From NCBI GenBank assembly GCA_948511255.1, contig CAOQNC010000007.1, forward strand, positions 1-15,050: 15,050 nucleotides of DNA, given 5' to 3'. The notes beneath the pieces are model-generated. The model saw only the letters and a program-made list of their open reading frames with translations. It searched no databases and was not told where the DNA came from. How positions within the stretch are numbered: position 1 is the stretch's first letter; the number at the start of each line of letters is the position of its first letter. Both the position numbers and the translations under genes were made by a program. Of this stretch, positions 1 through 6,021 are shown piece by piece. This stretch comes from an uncultured Candidatus Saccharibacteria bacterium (GTDB lineage Bacteria > Patescibacteriota > Saccharimonadia > Saccharimonadales > Saccharimonadaceae).

Positions 1-11
1 CGCAGTACTCC

Positions 12-33
12 CAGCTTCCCGAGGAGGGAGCTG
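12..33. other. Imperfect hairpin downstream of tpiA
   Basis: Arms at 12-19 and 26-33 pair over 8 bp with one G-U and enclose a 6-nt loop. It lies about 40 nt beyond the tpiA stop. No T-run follows in either direction, so a terminator role is only possible. The rest of 1-75 shows no recognisable gene. Confidence 0.25.
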
Positions 34-75
34 AGCGCGCGAGAGACGAGACTGGTTGGCGGATCGATCCATAGG

Positions 76-846
76 CTATGAGGTGACCTTTTTAGCAATT
101 TCGATAATTTCAGTGAACTGGTCGCCGATGAGACTAGAGGAGCCGAGAACAAGACCATTCACGCCGGGGACGGTCAGATAAGCGCCGGCGTTCGACGGAG
201 AGACGCCGCCACCGAAGAGAATGGGGACGCTATCAGCGATTTCTTGGCCATAGGTCGAGGCGAGCGTGCGACGGATAAAGCCAGTCACGTCGGCAACTTC
301 ATCGGGAGAGGCGATACGGCAGCTAGTCGTCGTGCTGATAGCCCAGATTGGCTCGTATGCGAGGACGACTTTCGAGATATCTTCGGTCGAGACTTCGGAA
401 AGGCCACCGAGAAGTTGGTCACGGAGAACATCTTCGGTCTCGCCGAAAGTGCGCTCGGTCTCAGTCTCGCCAAGGAAAAGAACAGGGGTGATTTGGTTGC
501 GGATGGCGGCAGCAACGGTCGCGCGGATGTCCTTGTCGCTCTCGTGGCAGAGCTGGCGACGTTCGGAATGGCCGATAAGACAATAATCGACGATGCCGCG
601 GAGCTGGGTGCAGCTGACCGAGCCGGTGTATGGCCCAAAATCGCGGGGGCTGGCGGTCTGGGCGGCGAGACGGATCTTTTTGCGGTCGGTCTGGAGCGAG
701 AGGGGTTGAAGAGCGACGAAAGACGGCGCGACGACTACCTCAATGTCGCGATAGGCCCGAATCCGTTCGAGGAGTTTATGAAGATATACTGAAGATTCAC
801 CGACGGAAAAGTTCATCTTCCAGTTGCCCACGATATATGATTTCAT
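76..846 (-). CDS. tpiA: Triose-phosphate isomerase
   Basis: Cytosolic glycolytic enzyme that interconverts dihydroxyacetone phosphate and glyceraldehyde-3-phosphate. The protein has 256 aa, the usual length, and begins with the GNWKMN motif (N8, K10). Catalytic His93 lies in IGHSERR and catalytic Glu165 in AYEPIW; the phosphate-gripping loops FGGGVS (about 211-216) and LGSSSL (about 234-239) are present. The flexible loop 6 is unusual: the normal AIGTGKT-type hinge is replaced by AISTTTSCRIAS, with both glycines lost and about three residues added. The start ATG sits 6 nt after a TGCTATAAT extended -10 and has no Shine-Dalgarno sequence, so the mRNA is probably leaderless. It stands alone in its transcription unit as far as the window shows. 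The stop is TAG. Confidence 0.96.
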   Translation of the reverse strand: MKSYIVGNWKMNFSVGESSVYLHKLLERIRAYRDIEVVVAPSFVALQPLSLQTDRKKIRLAAQTASPRDFGPYTGSVSCTQLRGIVDYCLIGHSERRQLCHESDKDIRATVAAAIRNQITPVLFLGETETERTFGETEDVLRDQLLGGLSEVSTEDISKVVLAYEPIWAISTTTSCRIASPDEVADVTGFIRRTLASTYGQEIADSVPILFGGGVSPSNAGAYLTVPGVNGLVLGSSSLIGDQFTEIIEIAKKVTS

Positions 847-852
847 AGTTTA

Positions 853-861
853 ATTATAGCA
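853..861 (-). promoter_or_regulatory. tpiA extended -10 promoter (leaderless start)
   Basis: On the minus strand TG-C-TATAAT is followed by exactly 6 nt and then the tpiA ATG (844-846). The expected transcription start, about 7 nt after the -10, is the A of the ATG. No convincing -35 is visible. Confidence 0.8.
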
Positions 862-1007
862 CAGAAAAACAGGAAACTAGCAAGGATTTTGTGTCTGTAA
901 AATGGTATGGGTATTGCGGATTTATCGGAATAGGCGGGCTGATGTTGCTGATTTTCAGGAATGGACGGGTTAGTATTGCGGTTATGACAAAATATACATA
1001 ATTACTA
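862..1007. other. Non-coding stretch between the tpiA and 1147 promoters
   Basis: AT-rich DNA between two divergent promoters. I see no plausible gene, RNA or strong repeat here. Together with the leader of the next gene it makes up the roughly 300-base gap between tpiA and the membrane-protein gene. Confidence 0.5.
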
Positions 1008-1036
1008 TTTACATTTTCAGCAATGTGTGCTACAAT
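1008..1036 (+). promoter_or_regulatory. Promoter of the proline-rich membrane protein gene
   Basis: A -35 TTTACA (1008-1013), a 17-bp spacer and a -10 TACAAT (1031-1036) preceded by TGC give a near-consensus sigma70-type promoter with an extended -10. Predicted transcription start is near 1043, leaving a leader of about 104 nt before the ATG at 1147. Confidence 0.8.
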
Positions 1037-1058
1037 GGAAAGTGAGATAGGCTATTCG

Positions 1059-1107
1059 GACATAAACGATGCGCCGGTCTCGATACCTTAACGTCATCGT
1101 TAATGTC
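1059..1107 (+). promoter_or_regulatory. Leader stem-loop with an alternative hairpin
   Basis: Arms 1059-1071 and 1095-1107 are complementary at 12 of 13 positions around a 23-nt loop. A second, perfect 6-bp inverted repeat (TTAACG at 1088-1093, CGTTAA at 1098-1103, 4-nt loop) uses part of the same right arm, so the two folds exclude each other. It lies entirely inside the predicted leader. Switch-like behaviour is inferred from the pairing alone; it does not resemble a riboswitch class I know. Confidence 0.5.
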
Positions 1108-1126
1108 ACAACAAACCATGAAAAAA

Positions 1127-1146
1127 TTGAAAGGGAGGGCTTTCAA
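1127..1146 (+). promoter_or_regulatory. Shine-Dalgarno displayed in a hairpin loop
   Basis: A perfect 7-bp inverted repeat, TTGAAAG (1127-1133) and CTTTCAA (1140-1146), encloses a 6-nt loop, GGGAGG-type purines at 1134-1139, which is the ribosome binding site. The ATG starts at the next base, 1147. The site fixes the start codon and could control ribosome access. Confidence 0.6.
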
Positions 1147-1980
1147 ATGGCAACTCAGAACAACGGCAGATACTCTGGTAATTTCACGCTGGATCCGGCA
1201 ATGTTCGGCGGAGCTTCGGCTCCCGCTGGCAGCGCCCAGCCGGCACCCCCGACGGGAGCGCCTAGTGCACCCCCGACACCCCCGACTCCGCCTGCGAGTC
1301 CGTTCGACAATCAGCCCACAGGACAGCCCGAGGCGCAACAGCAGCCGCGGCACTTGGGGCGGAAGATTGTTGTCGGCGTCTTGGTGGTCATCGGGATCGT
1401 GGCGATTATCGTTGCGGCGGTCATGCTTTGGCGATGGGCTCATCCGGCCGAATCGAGTCCGGATCCGAACCCTGCTCCGTCGAGCAGTCAGACCAGCCAG
1501 GACGATCAGTCTGGTCAGAACAGCAGCACACCCAGCAACACTCAGTCCCCTGACGACAACACTATCACCGAGCGGACAATGGCCGAGCAGGCCGCAATAC
1601 TGGACCCCTGGTTCACCGGTATTCCGGAGGCAAACTGGGAGACCAAAACGGCAGCCGAGCTTGGCGGTAGCGCCAACAGCCCCTTGGGCGACTTCTGTGC
1701 GAAGTTCGCGGATTACGTCGTCGTCCTCCAGGACGGCACCGTGATCACGCGTGGCAACGCTGAGAATGGCGACAAAATCGCCATTATTATTTCCGACTAC
1801 ACCGTGCCGACAGACTGGCACAACATGGCGGTCGGAATGGACAAGCAGAAGATTAACTTGGCGTTAGTCGTTCCGTCGGCTTCTCCCGACAATTCGAACC
1901 TGAACGGTTCGATTTGGCAGTGGGATAACGGCGTGTCTGGCTACGTTTATCTCACCAGCGGCACTGGGAGTGCTTACTAA
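1147..1980 (+). CDS. Proline-rich N-terminus, single-pass membrane protein, unknown function
   Basis: Not recognised as a named family. The 277-aa product has a Pro/Ala-rich, probably cytoplasmic N-terminus (about 20-65, with repeated PPTPP-type runs), a basic stop (HLGRK), a transmembrane helix at about 74-94, a disordered Ser/Gln/Asp-rich linker (about 100-140), and a folded-looking C-terminal domain of about 135 aa (from EQAAILDPWF) that would lie outside the cell. The folded part has a single Cys (183). I chose the ATG at 1147 because of the strong GGAGG site; an in-frame ATG at 1069 has no such site and lies inside the structured leader. Codons end in C more often than in neighbouring + strand genes such as tyrS, against the local strand bias. 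It may be surface-exposed or an envelope factor. A strong terminator follows. Confidence 0.85.
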   Translation: MATQNNGRYSGNFTLDPAMFGGASAPAGSAQPAPPTGAPSAPPTPPTPPASPFDNQPTGQPEAQQQPRHLGRKIVVGVLVVIGIVAIIVAAVMLWRWAHPAESSPDPNPAPSSSQTSQDDQSGQNSSTPSNTQSPDDNTITERTMAEQAAILDPWFTGIPEANWETKTAAELGGSANSPLGDFCAKFADYVVVLQDGTVITRGNAENGDKIAIIISDYTVPTDWHNMAVGMDKQKINLALVVPSASPDNSNLNGSIWQWDNGVSGYVYLTSGTGSAY

Positions 1981-2020
1981 GGTACGACAACGATGACGGC
2001 GAAAGGTCGTACTTTGAATT

Positions 2021-2055
2021 GGGCCCCGCAAGGAAGCGGGGCCCTTTTCTTTTTG
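2021..2055 (+). terminator. Rho-independent terminator
   Basis: A perfect 9-bp GC stem, GGGCCCCGC (2021-2029) with GCGGGGCCC (2036-2044), has a 6-nt loop and is followed by a T-rich run interrupted by one C. It ends the 1147 gene transcript. Confidence 0.93.
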
Positions 2056-2122
2056 GTTTTGTTTTTGGGTCTGCGAGGGCTTTAGGCAGGTTAATGGTTT
2101 TGAGGCTAGGGATTGTTTGGAT

Positions 2123-2965
2123 TTAGATGACGCCGGCGCCGAGAGAGGCGAGGATGCCACGGAGGGCGAAGAGGGTGTCTTCGTGGGAGCGGACGGTGAT
2201 AGTGTCGATGCCCATCTGGACGATGGGGTAGTCGTTGCCGCCAGGCTGGGTCATGTCGCCGAAGTAGAGGACTTGACTTTTGTCGACTTTGAGTTCCTCG
2301 AGGAGGTGGGTCATGCCGAATTCTTTGTTCATGCCGGGGGCGGCGACGTTGATTGAGGTCGTGCCGCCGATTTCATAGAGGAAGTTGGGGAGGTTTTCGC
2401 GGCATTTGGCGACGATTTTTTCGCGTTTTTTGAGGTCGGGATCCCAGGCGTATTTAGCTTCGGTCGGGGCGGTTTGCCCGAGGGCGGAGAAGGTGACCTG
2501 GGAGAGGCGGTTTTCGATGATTTCGTCGCCTTCCTGGAGCCTATCGGCTTCCCAATAGCCTAATTCCCTGGCGGACTGCTCGAGGGTTTCGGTGATTTTA
2601 GCAACGTCGGCGTCGGAGAGTGGGTAGTTGTAGACTTGGCGCCATTCTTTATCGGCAGCAGGAGCGTCGGCATTTTCGGCGGTTGCGGGGTTATATTGGT
2701 AATATTGGGTGCCTTGGGCAACGAAGAGGTGGAGATGCTGGAGTTGCTCCGTAGTGGCGCCGGCGTCTTTCAGAGGCTTGACGATTTGAATGAGGAATTG
2801 TTCGAATTTTTGGCCGGAAATGGGGCAGATTTCAAAATAATCGAGGCACTTCGTCAAGACTTTGGCCATTTCTGGCGGGATAGGGGTCTTCGCGACGTTC
2901 AAGGTCTGGTCGACGTCGAAGGAGAGGACCCGTTTTTGAAGAGTTAAAGTTGGGGTGTTGTTCAT
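2123..2965 (-). CDS. HAD-IIB family hydrolase, phosphomannomutase/sugar-phosphatase-like
   Basis: A 280-aa cytosolic HAD-superfamily protein. Motif I is DVDQT with Asp17 (nucleophile) and Asp19; motif II is Ser50-Gly51; motif III is probably Lys214 (GMNKEFG); motif IV is GDMTQPGGND (Asp237, Asn244, Asp245). The large cap region between motifs II and III contains SQVTFSALGQ, typical of the phosphomannomutase and sucrose-phosphatase-like branch. Mg-dependent phosphate transfer or hydrolysis on a sugar phosphate is likely, but the substrate cannot be read from sequence. I chose the ATG at 2965, which has a GGAG site 6 nt upstream; a TTG at 2977 is in frame. Divergent from tyrS, with the two -10 elements about 40 bp apart. 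Confidence 0.88.
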   Translation of the reverse strand: MNNTPTLTLQKRVLSFDVDQTLNVAKTPIPPEMAKVLTKCLDYFEICPISGQKFEQFLIQIVKPLKDAGATTEQLQHLHLFVAQGTQYYQYNPATAENADAPAADKEWRQVYNYPLSDADVAKITETLEQSARELGYWEADRLQEGDEIIENRLSQVTFSALGQTAPTEAKYAWDPDLKKREKIVAKCRENLPNFLYEIGGTTSINVAAPGMNKEFGMTHLLEELKVDKSQVLYFGDMTQPGGNDYPIVQMGIDTITVRSHEDTLFALRGILASLGAGVI

Positions 2966-2990
2966 TTTTAGCTCCAATTTAGATAAGGTT

Positions 2991-2999
2991 ATTATAGCA
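2991..2999 (-). promoter_or_regulatory. Extended -10 promoter of the HAD gene
   Basis: TG-C-TATAAT on the minus strand. Predicted start is near 2984, giving a leader of about 19 nt with a normal GGAG site. No clear -35. Confidence 0.75.
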
Positions 3000-3031
3000 T
3001 GAAATGGTTTTTCGGAAAAACTGGGGAGACG

Positions 3032-3040
3032 TGATATAAT
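3032..3040 (+). promoter_or_regulatory. tyrS extended -10 promoter
   Basis: TG-A-TATAAT, with predicted start near 3047 and a leader of about 52 nt. The -35 is weak. Confidence 0.75.
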
Positions 3041-3053
3041 ACAGGTGGAATAA

Positions 3054-3073
3054 CGGCGCCGGAAAAGGCGTCG
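3054..3073 (+). promoter_or_regulatory. Hairpin in the tyrS leader
   Basis: CGGCGCC (3054-3060) pairs with GGCGTCG (3067-3073) over 7 bp including one G-U, with the loop GGAAAA. It lies a few nucleotides after the predicted transcript start. The leader is far too short for a T-box; the hairpin may stabilise the mRNA or be a small control element. Confidence 0.45.
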
Positions 3074-3098
3074 AGAAATAACTAAACATTAGGAAATT

Positions 3099-4328
3099 AT
3101 GAAATTATCAGAGGAACTTATTTGGCGGGGGTTTTACGCGGAAACAACGATTAAGGATCCGGCGGAGCTGGATACGCGGGCTTCGAAAAAGTTCTATTGG
3201 GGAGCGGACCCGTCGGCTGATTCCCTGACGATTGGGAATTTGGCGGCGGCGATGATGTGCGCGTGTTTCGTGCGGCACGGGTATCAGCCGTTTCTGTTGG
3301 CGGGCGGGGCGACAGGGCAGATTGGCGACCCGAAGGATAATGGCGAGCGAGATTTGAAGTCGCTCGCGGAGGTTGAGCATAATAAGGCTTGTATTGCGGC
3401 ACAAATGAAGAATGTCGTCAAGAGCGACGACTTGGTGATGGTTGATAATTACGACTGGTTTAAGGATATGAATTATCTGGCGTTCCTGCGGGAAGTCGGG
3501 AAAAGTTTCTCGATGACGCAGCTGCTCGACCGGCAGTTCGTCCAGAATCGGATCGGCGAGGGCGGGAGCGGGATTTCTTACGCAGAGTTCTCGTACACGC
3601 TGATTCAGGGGTATGATTTCTTGCATTTGTATCGGGAATATGGCGTGGATTTGCAGCTATGCGGGGCGGATCAGTTCGGGAACTGCTCGAGCGGGATTCA
3701 TTTGATTAAACGGCTGGAAAATGGGGTGGCTGATGCATGGTCGACGCCGCTGATTATCGACCCGGTGACGGGGAGGAAGTTCGGGAAGTCGGAGGGGAAT
3801 GCGATTTGGCTGGCTTCGTCGGATAATGGGTCCGGGAATTATACAACGGTGTTTGATTTCTATCAGTTCTGGCTGAACCAGCCGGATACGTCGGTGGAAT
3901 ATCTGATGAAGATTTATACGGTGCTTGACCGGCCGGAGGTGGAGCGGATTTTGGCGGAGCATTTTGAGCATCCGGAGCGGCGAGTGGCACAGAAAGCGCT
4001 GGCGAAGGGGGTGACTTCTGTCGTTCATGGGGCCGAGGCGGCCGAGGCGGTGGCGAATTTGACAGAGAGGTTGTTCGGCGGTTCGCTCGGGGATTTGACC
4101 GAGGGTGAGATTCGGGAGTTCGGGGAGTATTTAGCCTGTGTTTCTAAAGGGTCTCGGCTGTTTGATGCGCTGGTCGAGACGGGGCTTTGCGCTAGCAAGG
4201 GGGAGGCGCGAAAGCTGGCCGCGGCGGGGGCTATTACCGTGAACGGGGAGAAAGTGGCGGAAGATATTGAGATTTCGCAGGTGGCGCTATTGAAGCGAGG
4301 TAAGAATAAGTTCGCAGTGGTGAGATAG
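3099..4328 (+). CDS. tyrS: Tyrosyl-tRNA synthetase
   Basis: Class I aminoacyl-tRNA synthetase that activates tyrosine with ATP and charges tRNA-Tyr. The 409-aa protein aligns by eye with bacterial TyrRS throughout: N-terminal FYWGADPSADSL, the GGATGQIGDP loop (69-78), tyrosine-pocket residues in EFSYTLIQGYDF (Tyr166, Gln170, Asp173), GADQFGN (189-195), the KMSKS-type loop KFGKS (227-231), and a C-terminal S4-like RNA-binding domain (about 350-409). The HIGH motif is TIGN (44-47), so both histidines are replaced; otherwise the enzyme looks intact. An AGGA site sits before the ATG. A GC-rich terminator follows. Confidence 0.97.
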   Translation: MKLSEELIWRGFYAETTIKDPAELDTRASKKFYWGADPSADSLTIGNLAAAMMCACFVRHGYQPFLLAGGATGQIGDPKDNGERDLKSLAEVEHNKACIAAQMKNVVKSDDLVMVDNYDWFKDMNYLAFLREVGKSFSMTQLLDRQFVQNRIGEGGSGISYAEFSYTLIQGYDFLHLYREYGVDLQLCGADQFGNCSSGIHLIKRLENGVADAWSTPLIIDPVTGRKFGKSEGNAIWLASSDNGSGNYTTVFDFYQFWLNQPDTSVEYLMKIYTVLDRPEVERILAEHFEHPERRVAQKALAKGVTSVVHGAEAAEAVANLTERLFGGSLGDLTEGEIREFGEYLACVSKGSRLFDALVETGLCASKGEARKLAAAGAITVNGEKVAEDIEISQVALLKRGKNKFAVVR

Positions 4329-4358
4329 AGGGCTGCGAAGATATTTGAAACAGGGGAA

Positions 4359-4388
4359 AGCCCCGGGGCGCGAGGCCTCGGGGCTTTT
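4359..4388. terminator. Terminator shared by tyrS and the convergent orphan gene
   Basis: Arms 4359-4369 and 4375-4385 form an 11-bp stem with one G-U and a 5-nt loop. A TTTT run follows on the + strand and a TTT run on the - strand. It lies 30 nt after the tyrS stop and 7 nt after the stop of the convergent gene. Confidence 0.85.
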
Positions 4389-4395
4389 GCTGGAG

Positions 4396-4905
4396 TTACT
4401 GAACGGAGAAAACAGAGAGGAGGCGGCGCAGGGTGAAGGCGGCGGGGGCGGGGCCCGTGGTCGGGACGCGGTCGTCGGCGGGCGGCTCCTCGATGTTGAG
4501 GTTGTCCTTGAGATAGGCGACCAGCTTCTCGATGTCGGCCGGGATGATGACCCGGGACAAATACCAGCGCTTCCGCTCCACCTCCGTGGTGGTGTCGTCC
4601 TCGCTCGGGGCAAAAGCGGGCAGGGTGCGCCCGTCCTCATCGACGAAGCCGCCGATGTCGTTCCAGAGCGGGGAGTTCGCCAGGCTGTCGTTGGCCGCCA
4701 GCAACATCTCGCCGAACTTGCGCAAGGAGAAGATGCTACAGTCATCGAGGACCGACAGGTCGTCGTGGAACAGGCGGATGGCCTGGTCCAGGTTGGGGTT
4801 GCGGTTGGTAGTGGTGGCGGGGGCGCCGAAGACGATGGCGTTTCCCCAGTCGTCCAGGATCTCGCTGTGGGTGGAGACGGCTTTGACTTCTTTGAATTCG
4901 GACAT
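4396..4905 (-). CDS. Acidic soluble protein of unknown function
   Basis: A 169-aa protein not recognised as any family. It is acidic, has no signal peptide or membrane helix, and looks mixed alpha/beta up to about residue 140 (an Asp-rich FHDDLSVLDD stretch, then EKLVAYLKDNL), followed by a Pro/Ala-rich linker and a short basic-hydrophobic tail. The start is secure: GGAGG lies 7 nt before the ATG. A well-formed promoter lies about 195 nt upstream, so the transcript has a long structured leader. The coding strand is strongly C-ending (ATC, GTC, GCC, GAC). I preferred it to a 225-aa antisense ORF on the + strand, which is repetitive in composition and has no start signals. Confidence 0.8.
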   Translation of the reverse strand: MSEFKEVKAVSTHSEILDDWGNAIVFGAPATTTNRNPNLDQAIRLFHDDLSVLDDCSIFSLRKFGEMLLAANDSLANSPLWNDIGGFVDEDGRTLPAFAPSEDDTTTEVERKRWYLSRVIIPADIEKLVAYLKDNLNIEEPPADDRVPTTGPAPAAFTLRRLLSVFSVQ

Positions 4906-5100
4906 GATAATACCTCCATTTTTGTGCGCTCATGCGCAAGATTGACGCGTTTATTGCGCGTTTTGCCTGTTTTGCCCGTTCTTGGCTTAGAGTGGCTAAA
5001 GATTGACAAAATAGACAAATAGACGCAACAAACAACCGTCAGAGAGGGTAATTCTCCGATATGTAACTCACGACGTGCTTAAGGCTTTGATTAGCCTTAT
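4906..5100 (-). promoter_or_regulatory. Long structured 5' leader of the orphan gene
   Basis: The predicted RNA contains four hairpins in order: 5080-5099 (7 bp, 6-nt loop, starting at about the second base of the RNA), 5039-5059 (7 bp, 7-nt loop), 4945-4961 (5 bp, 7-nt loop) and 4925-4938 (5 bp, 4-nt loop, just before the GGAGG site). Between them are short direct repeats (GTCTATTT twice; GGCAAAAC twice). I do not recognise a known riboswitch or attenuator, and no leader peptide stands out. This also accounts for most of the gap between 4905 and 5298. Confidence 0.5.
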
Positions 5101-5106
5101 GGTTTC

Positions 5107-5135
5107 GTTGTAGCACGGATTTGAGTTTTTGTCAA
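5107..5135 (-). promoter_or_regulatory. Promoter of the orphan gene
   Basis: On the minus strand TTGACA (5130-5135, perfect -35), a 17-bp spacer and TACAAC (5107-5112) preceded by TGC. This is the strongest full promoter in the window. Predicted start is near 5100. Confidence 0.82.
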
Positions 5136-5185
5136 TACTCTTTTCTAGGATTTTGGTGTGCTATGTGGTGATTTTTGAGGTTTTG

Positions 5186-5194
5186 TGATATAAT
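5186..5194 (+). promoter_or_regulatory. Extended -10 promoter of the DUF218-like gene
   Basis: TG-A-TATAAT on the + strand with predicted start near 5201. No ATG or GTG falls at the leaderless position, so a leader of about 97 nt is implied if translation begins at 5298. Confidence 0.65.
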
Positions 5195-5297
5195 TGTTGT
5201 AGCATCCTTGAGTTTCTGGCGGAGTTATTGCGGAAATATTGAAAAGTTTCGGCAGACTCTGGCAGAGATTCGCTATTTTGAGAGGAAGGTGAGTTCT

Positions 5298-5852
5298 TTG
5301 AGGCAAAATTATGTCATAGTGTTGGATTTTGGATACCCTTTGAACCCTCAGCGGAGGTCGTCGATTACGGATTTAGCGGATTTCATCATCAAGAACTATA
5401 CGGATGAGCCGCAAACGGTGGTCTTGGCGCAGGATTTTATCTATGATTCCCTGTGCCGGCACGGCTTTCCGAAGAACCGGCTACTGGAGGTGGGAACCGG
5501 GCAGTCAAGCACAACCGGGACCGAAAGCGGCGGTTCATACCATATGCTGCGCGAGGCCAGCGCAATGCTCCGAGAGATGGAGCGTGATGGAGCTGGGACG
5601 AAGCCGCTGATAGATGATCTCACAAGCGGAACGTGGCCGCCGTTACCGGTAGTAACGCTAGTGGCACATGCGCTGCACGCACCGAGGGTTGTGAAACAGG
5701 GGAGGCTGTTCGGGCTGGAACTAACGCCGGCGGAGGGGCTGCTGAGGCGGCTGTATCAGAATGCGGCGCAATGGTGGTGCCGGAGCGTGCCGGGGTGGTA
5801 TCTGAGAGAGGCGATCGGCTTCATCCCCCTGCGGCTGGCGGGTCAGATTTAA
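5298..5852 (+). CDS. DUF218/YdcF-like protein (tentative)
   Basis: A 184-aa soluble protein. The N-terminal strand YVIVLDFGYP, a middle region with TVVLAQDF and a G/S/T-rich stretch (about 66-80), and VTLVAHALHAPRV (119-131) recall the DUF218/YdcF fold, whose hallmark is a hydrophobic strand followed by a His-x-x-Arg turn. No membrane helix is visible, unlike many YdcF/SanA proteins. Family members act on envelope precursors or have unknown roles; the exact role here is not inferable. I chose the TTG at 5298 because AGGTGA lies 5 nt upstream; GTG 5289 and TTG 5208 are in-frame alternatives and would add a basic N-terminal extension. A terminator follows. Confidence 0.65.
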   Translation: MRQNYVIVLDFGYPLNPQRRSSITDLADFIIKNYTDEPQTVVLAQDFIYDSLCRHGFPKNRLLEVGTGQSSTTGTESGGSYHMLREASAMLREMERDGAGTKPLIDDLTSGTWPPLPVVTLVAHALHAPRVVKQGRLFGLELTPAEGLLRRLYQNAAQWWCRSVPGWYLREAIGFIPLRLAGQI

Positions 5853-5872
5853 CCAGGCTGGCATGATTTTGG

Positions 5873-5905
5873 AGTGGTCGCTTCTCAGGAGGCGGCCACT
5901 TTTCT
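5873..5905 (+). terminator. Rho-independent terminator
   Basis: Arms 5873-5881 and 5892-5900 form a 9-bp stem with one G-U and a 10-nt loop, followed by TTTTCTT. It ends the DUF218-like transcript. Confidence 0.85.
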
Positions 5906-5945
5906 TGGTTTTTGGGTTTTGGCGAATTTGGGGATTTTAACTGGC

Positions 5946-5975
5946 TTGATGGGATTTTGGCGGGTTTGTTACAAT
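5946..5975 (+). promoter_or_regulatory. Possible second, upstream promoter of the PBP gene
   Basis: TTGATG (5946-5951), an 18-bp spacer and TG-T-TACAAT (ending 5975). It lies about 40 nt before the main promoter and would give a short leader without a clear ribosome binding site. Confidence 0.35.
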
Positions 5976-6005
5976 TTTGTGTTGTTTGGTGGATTTGGCG
6001 GGGTG

Positions 6006-6014
6006 TGGTATAAT
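6006..6014 (+). promoter_or_regulatory. PBP extended -10 promoter (leaderless start)
   Basis: TG-G-TATAAT followed by 7 nt and then the ATG at 6022. The G-run just before the ATG is too close to serve as a normal ribosome binding site. Confidence 0.72.
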
Positions 6015-6021
6015 TAGGGGT

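Noticed and set aside
244..792. Long + strand ORF within tpiA
   Set aside because: Antisense shadow of a clearly identified, full-length tpiA.
1069..1146. Upstream ATG as start of the proline-rich membrane protein
   Set aside because: It lies within the structured leader, without a ribosome binding site, while ATG 1147 has GGAGG at the right distance.
3041..3098. T-box riboswitch before tyrS
   Set aside because: The leader is only about 52 nt, much too short for a T-box specifier and antiterminator, and no terminator precedes the gene.
4345..5022. 225-aa + strand ORF opposite the orphan gene
   Set aside because: It lacks a ribosome binding site, starts inside the tyrS terminator region, and has the low-complexity Gly/Val/Glu composition of an antisense shadow. 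The - strand ORF has promoter, GGAGG and terminator.
4742..5035. Leader-overlapping - strand ORF of 97 aa
   Set aside because: It runs into the orphan gene out of frame and has Pro/Arg-rich shadow composition. It could overlap the leader, but no ribosome site supports it.
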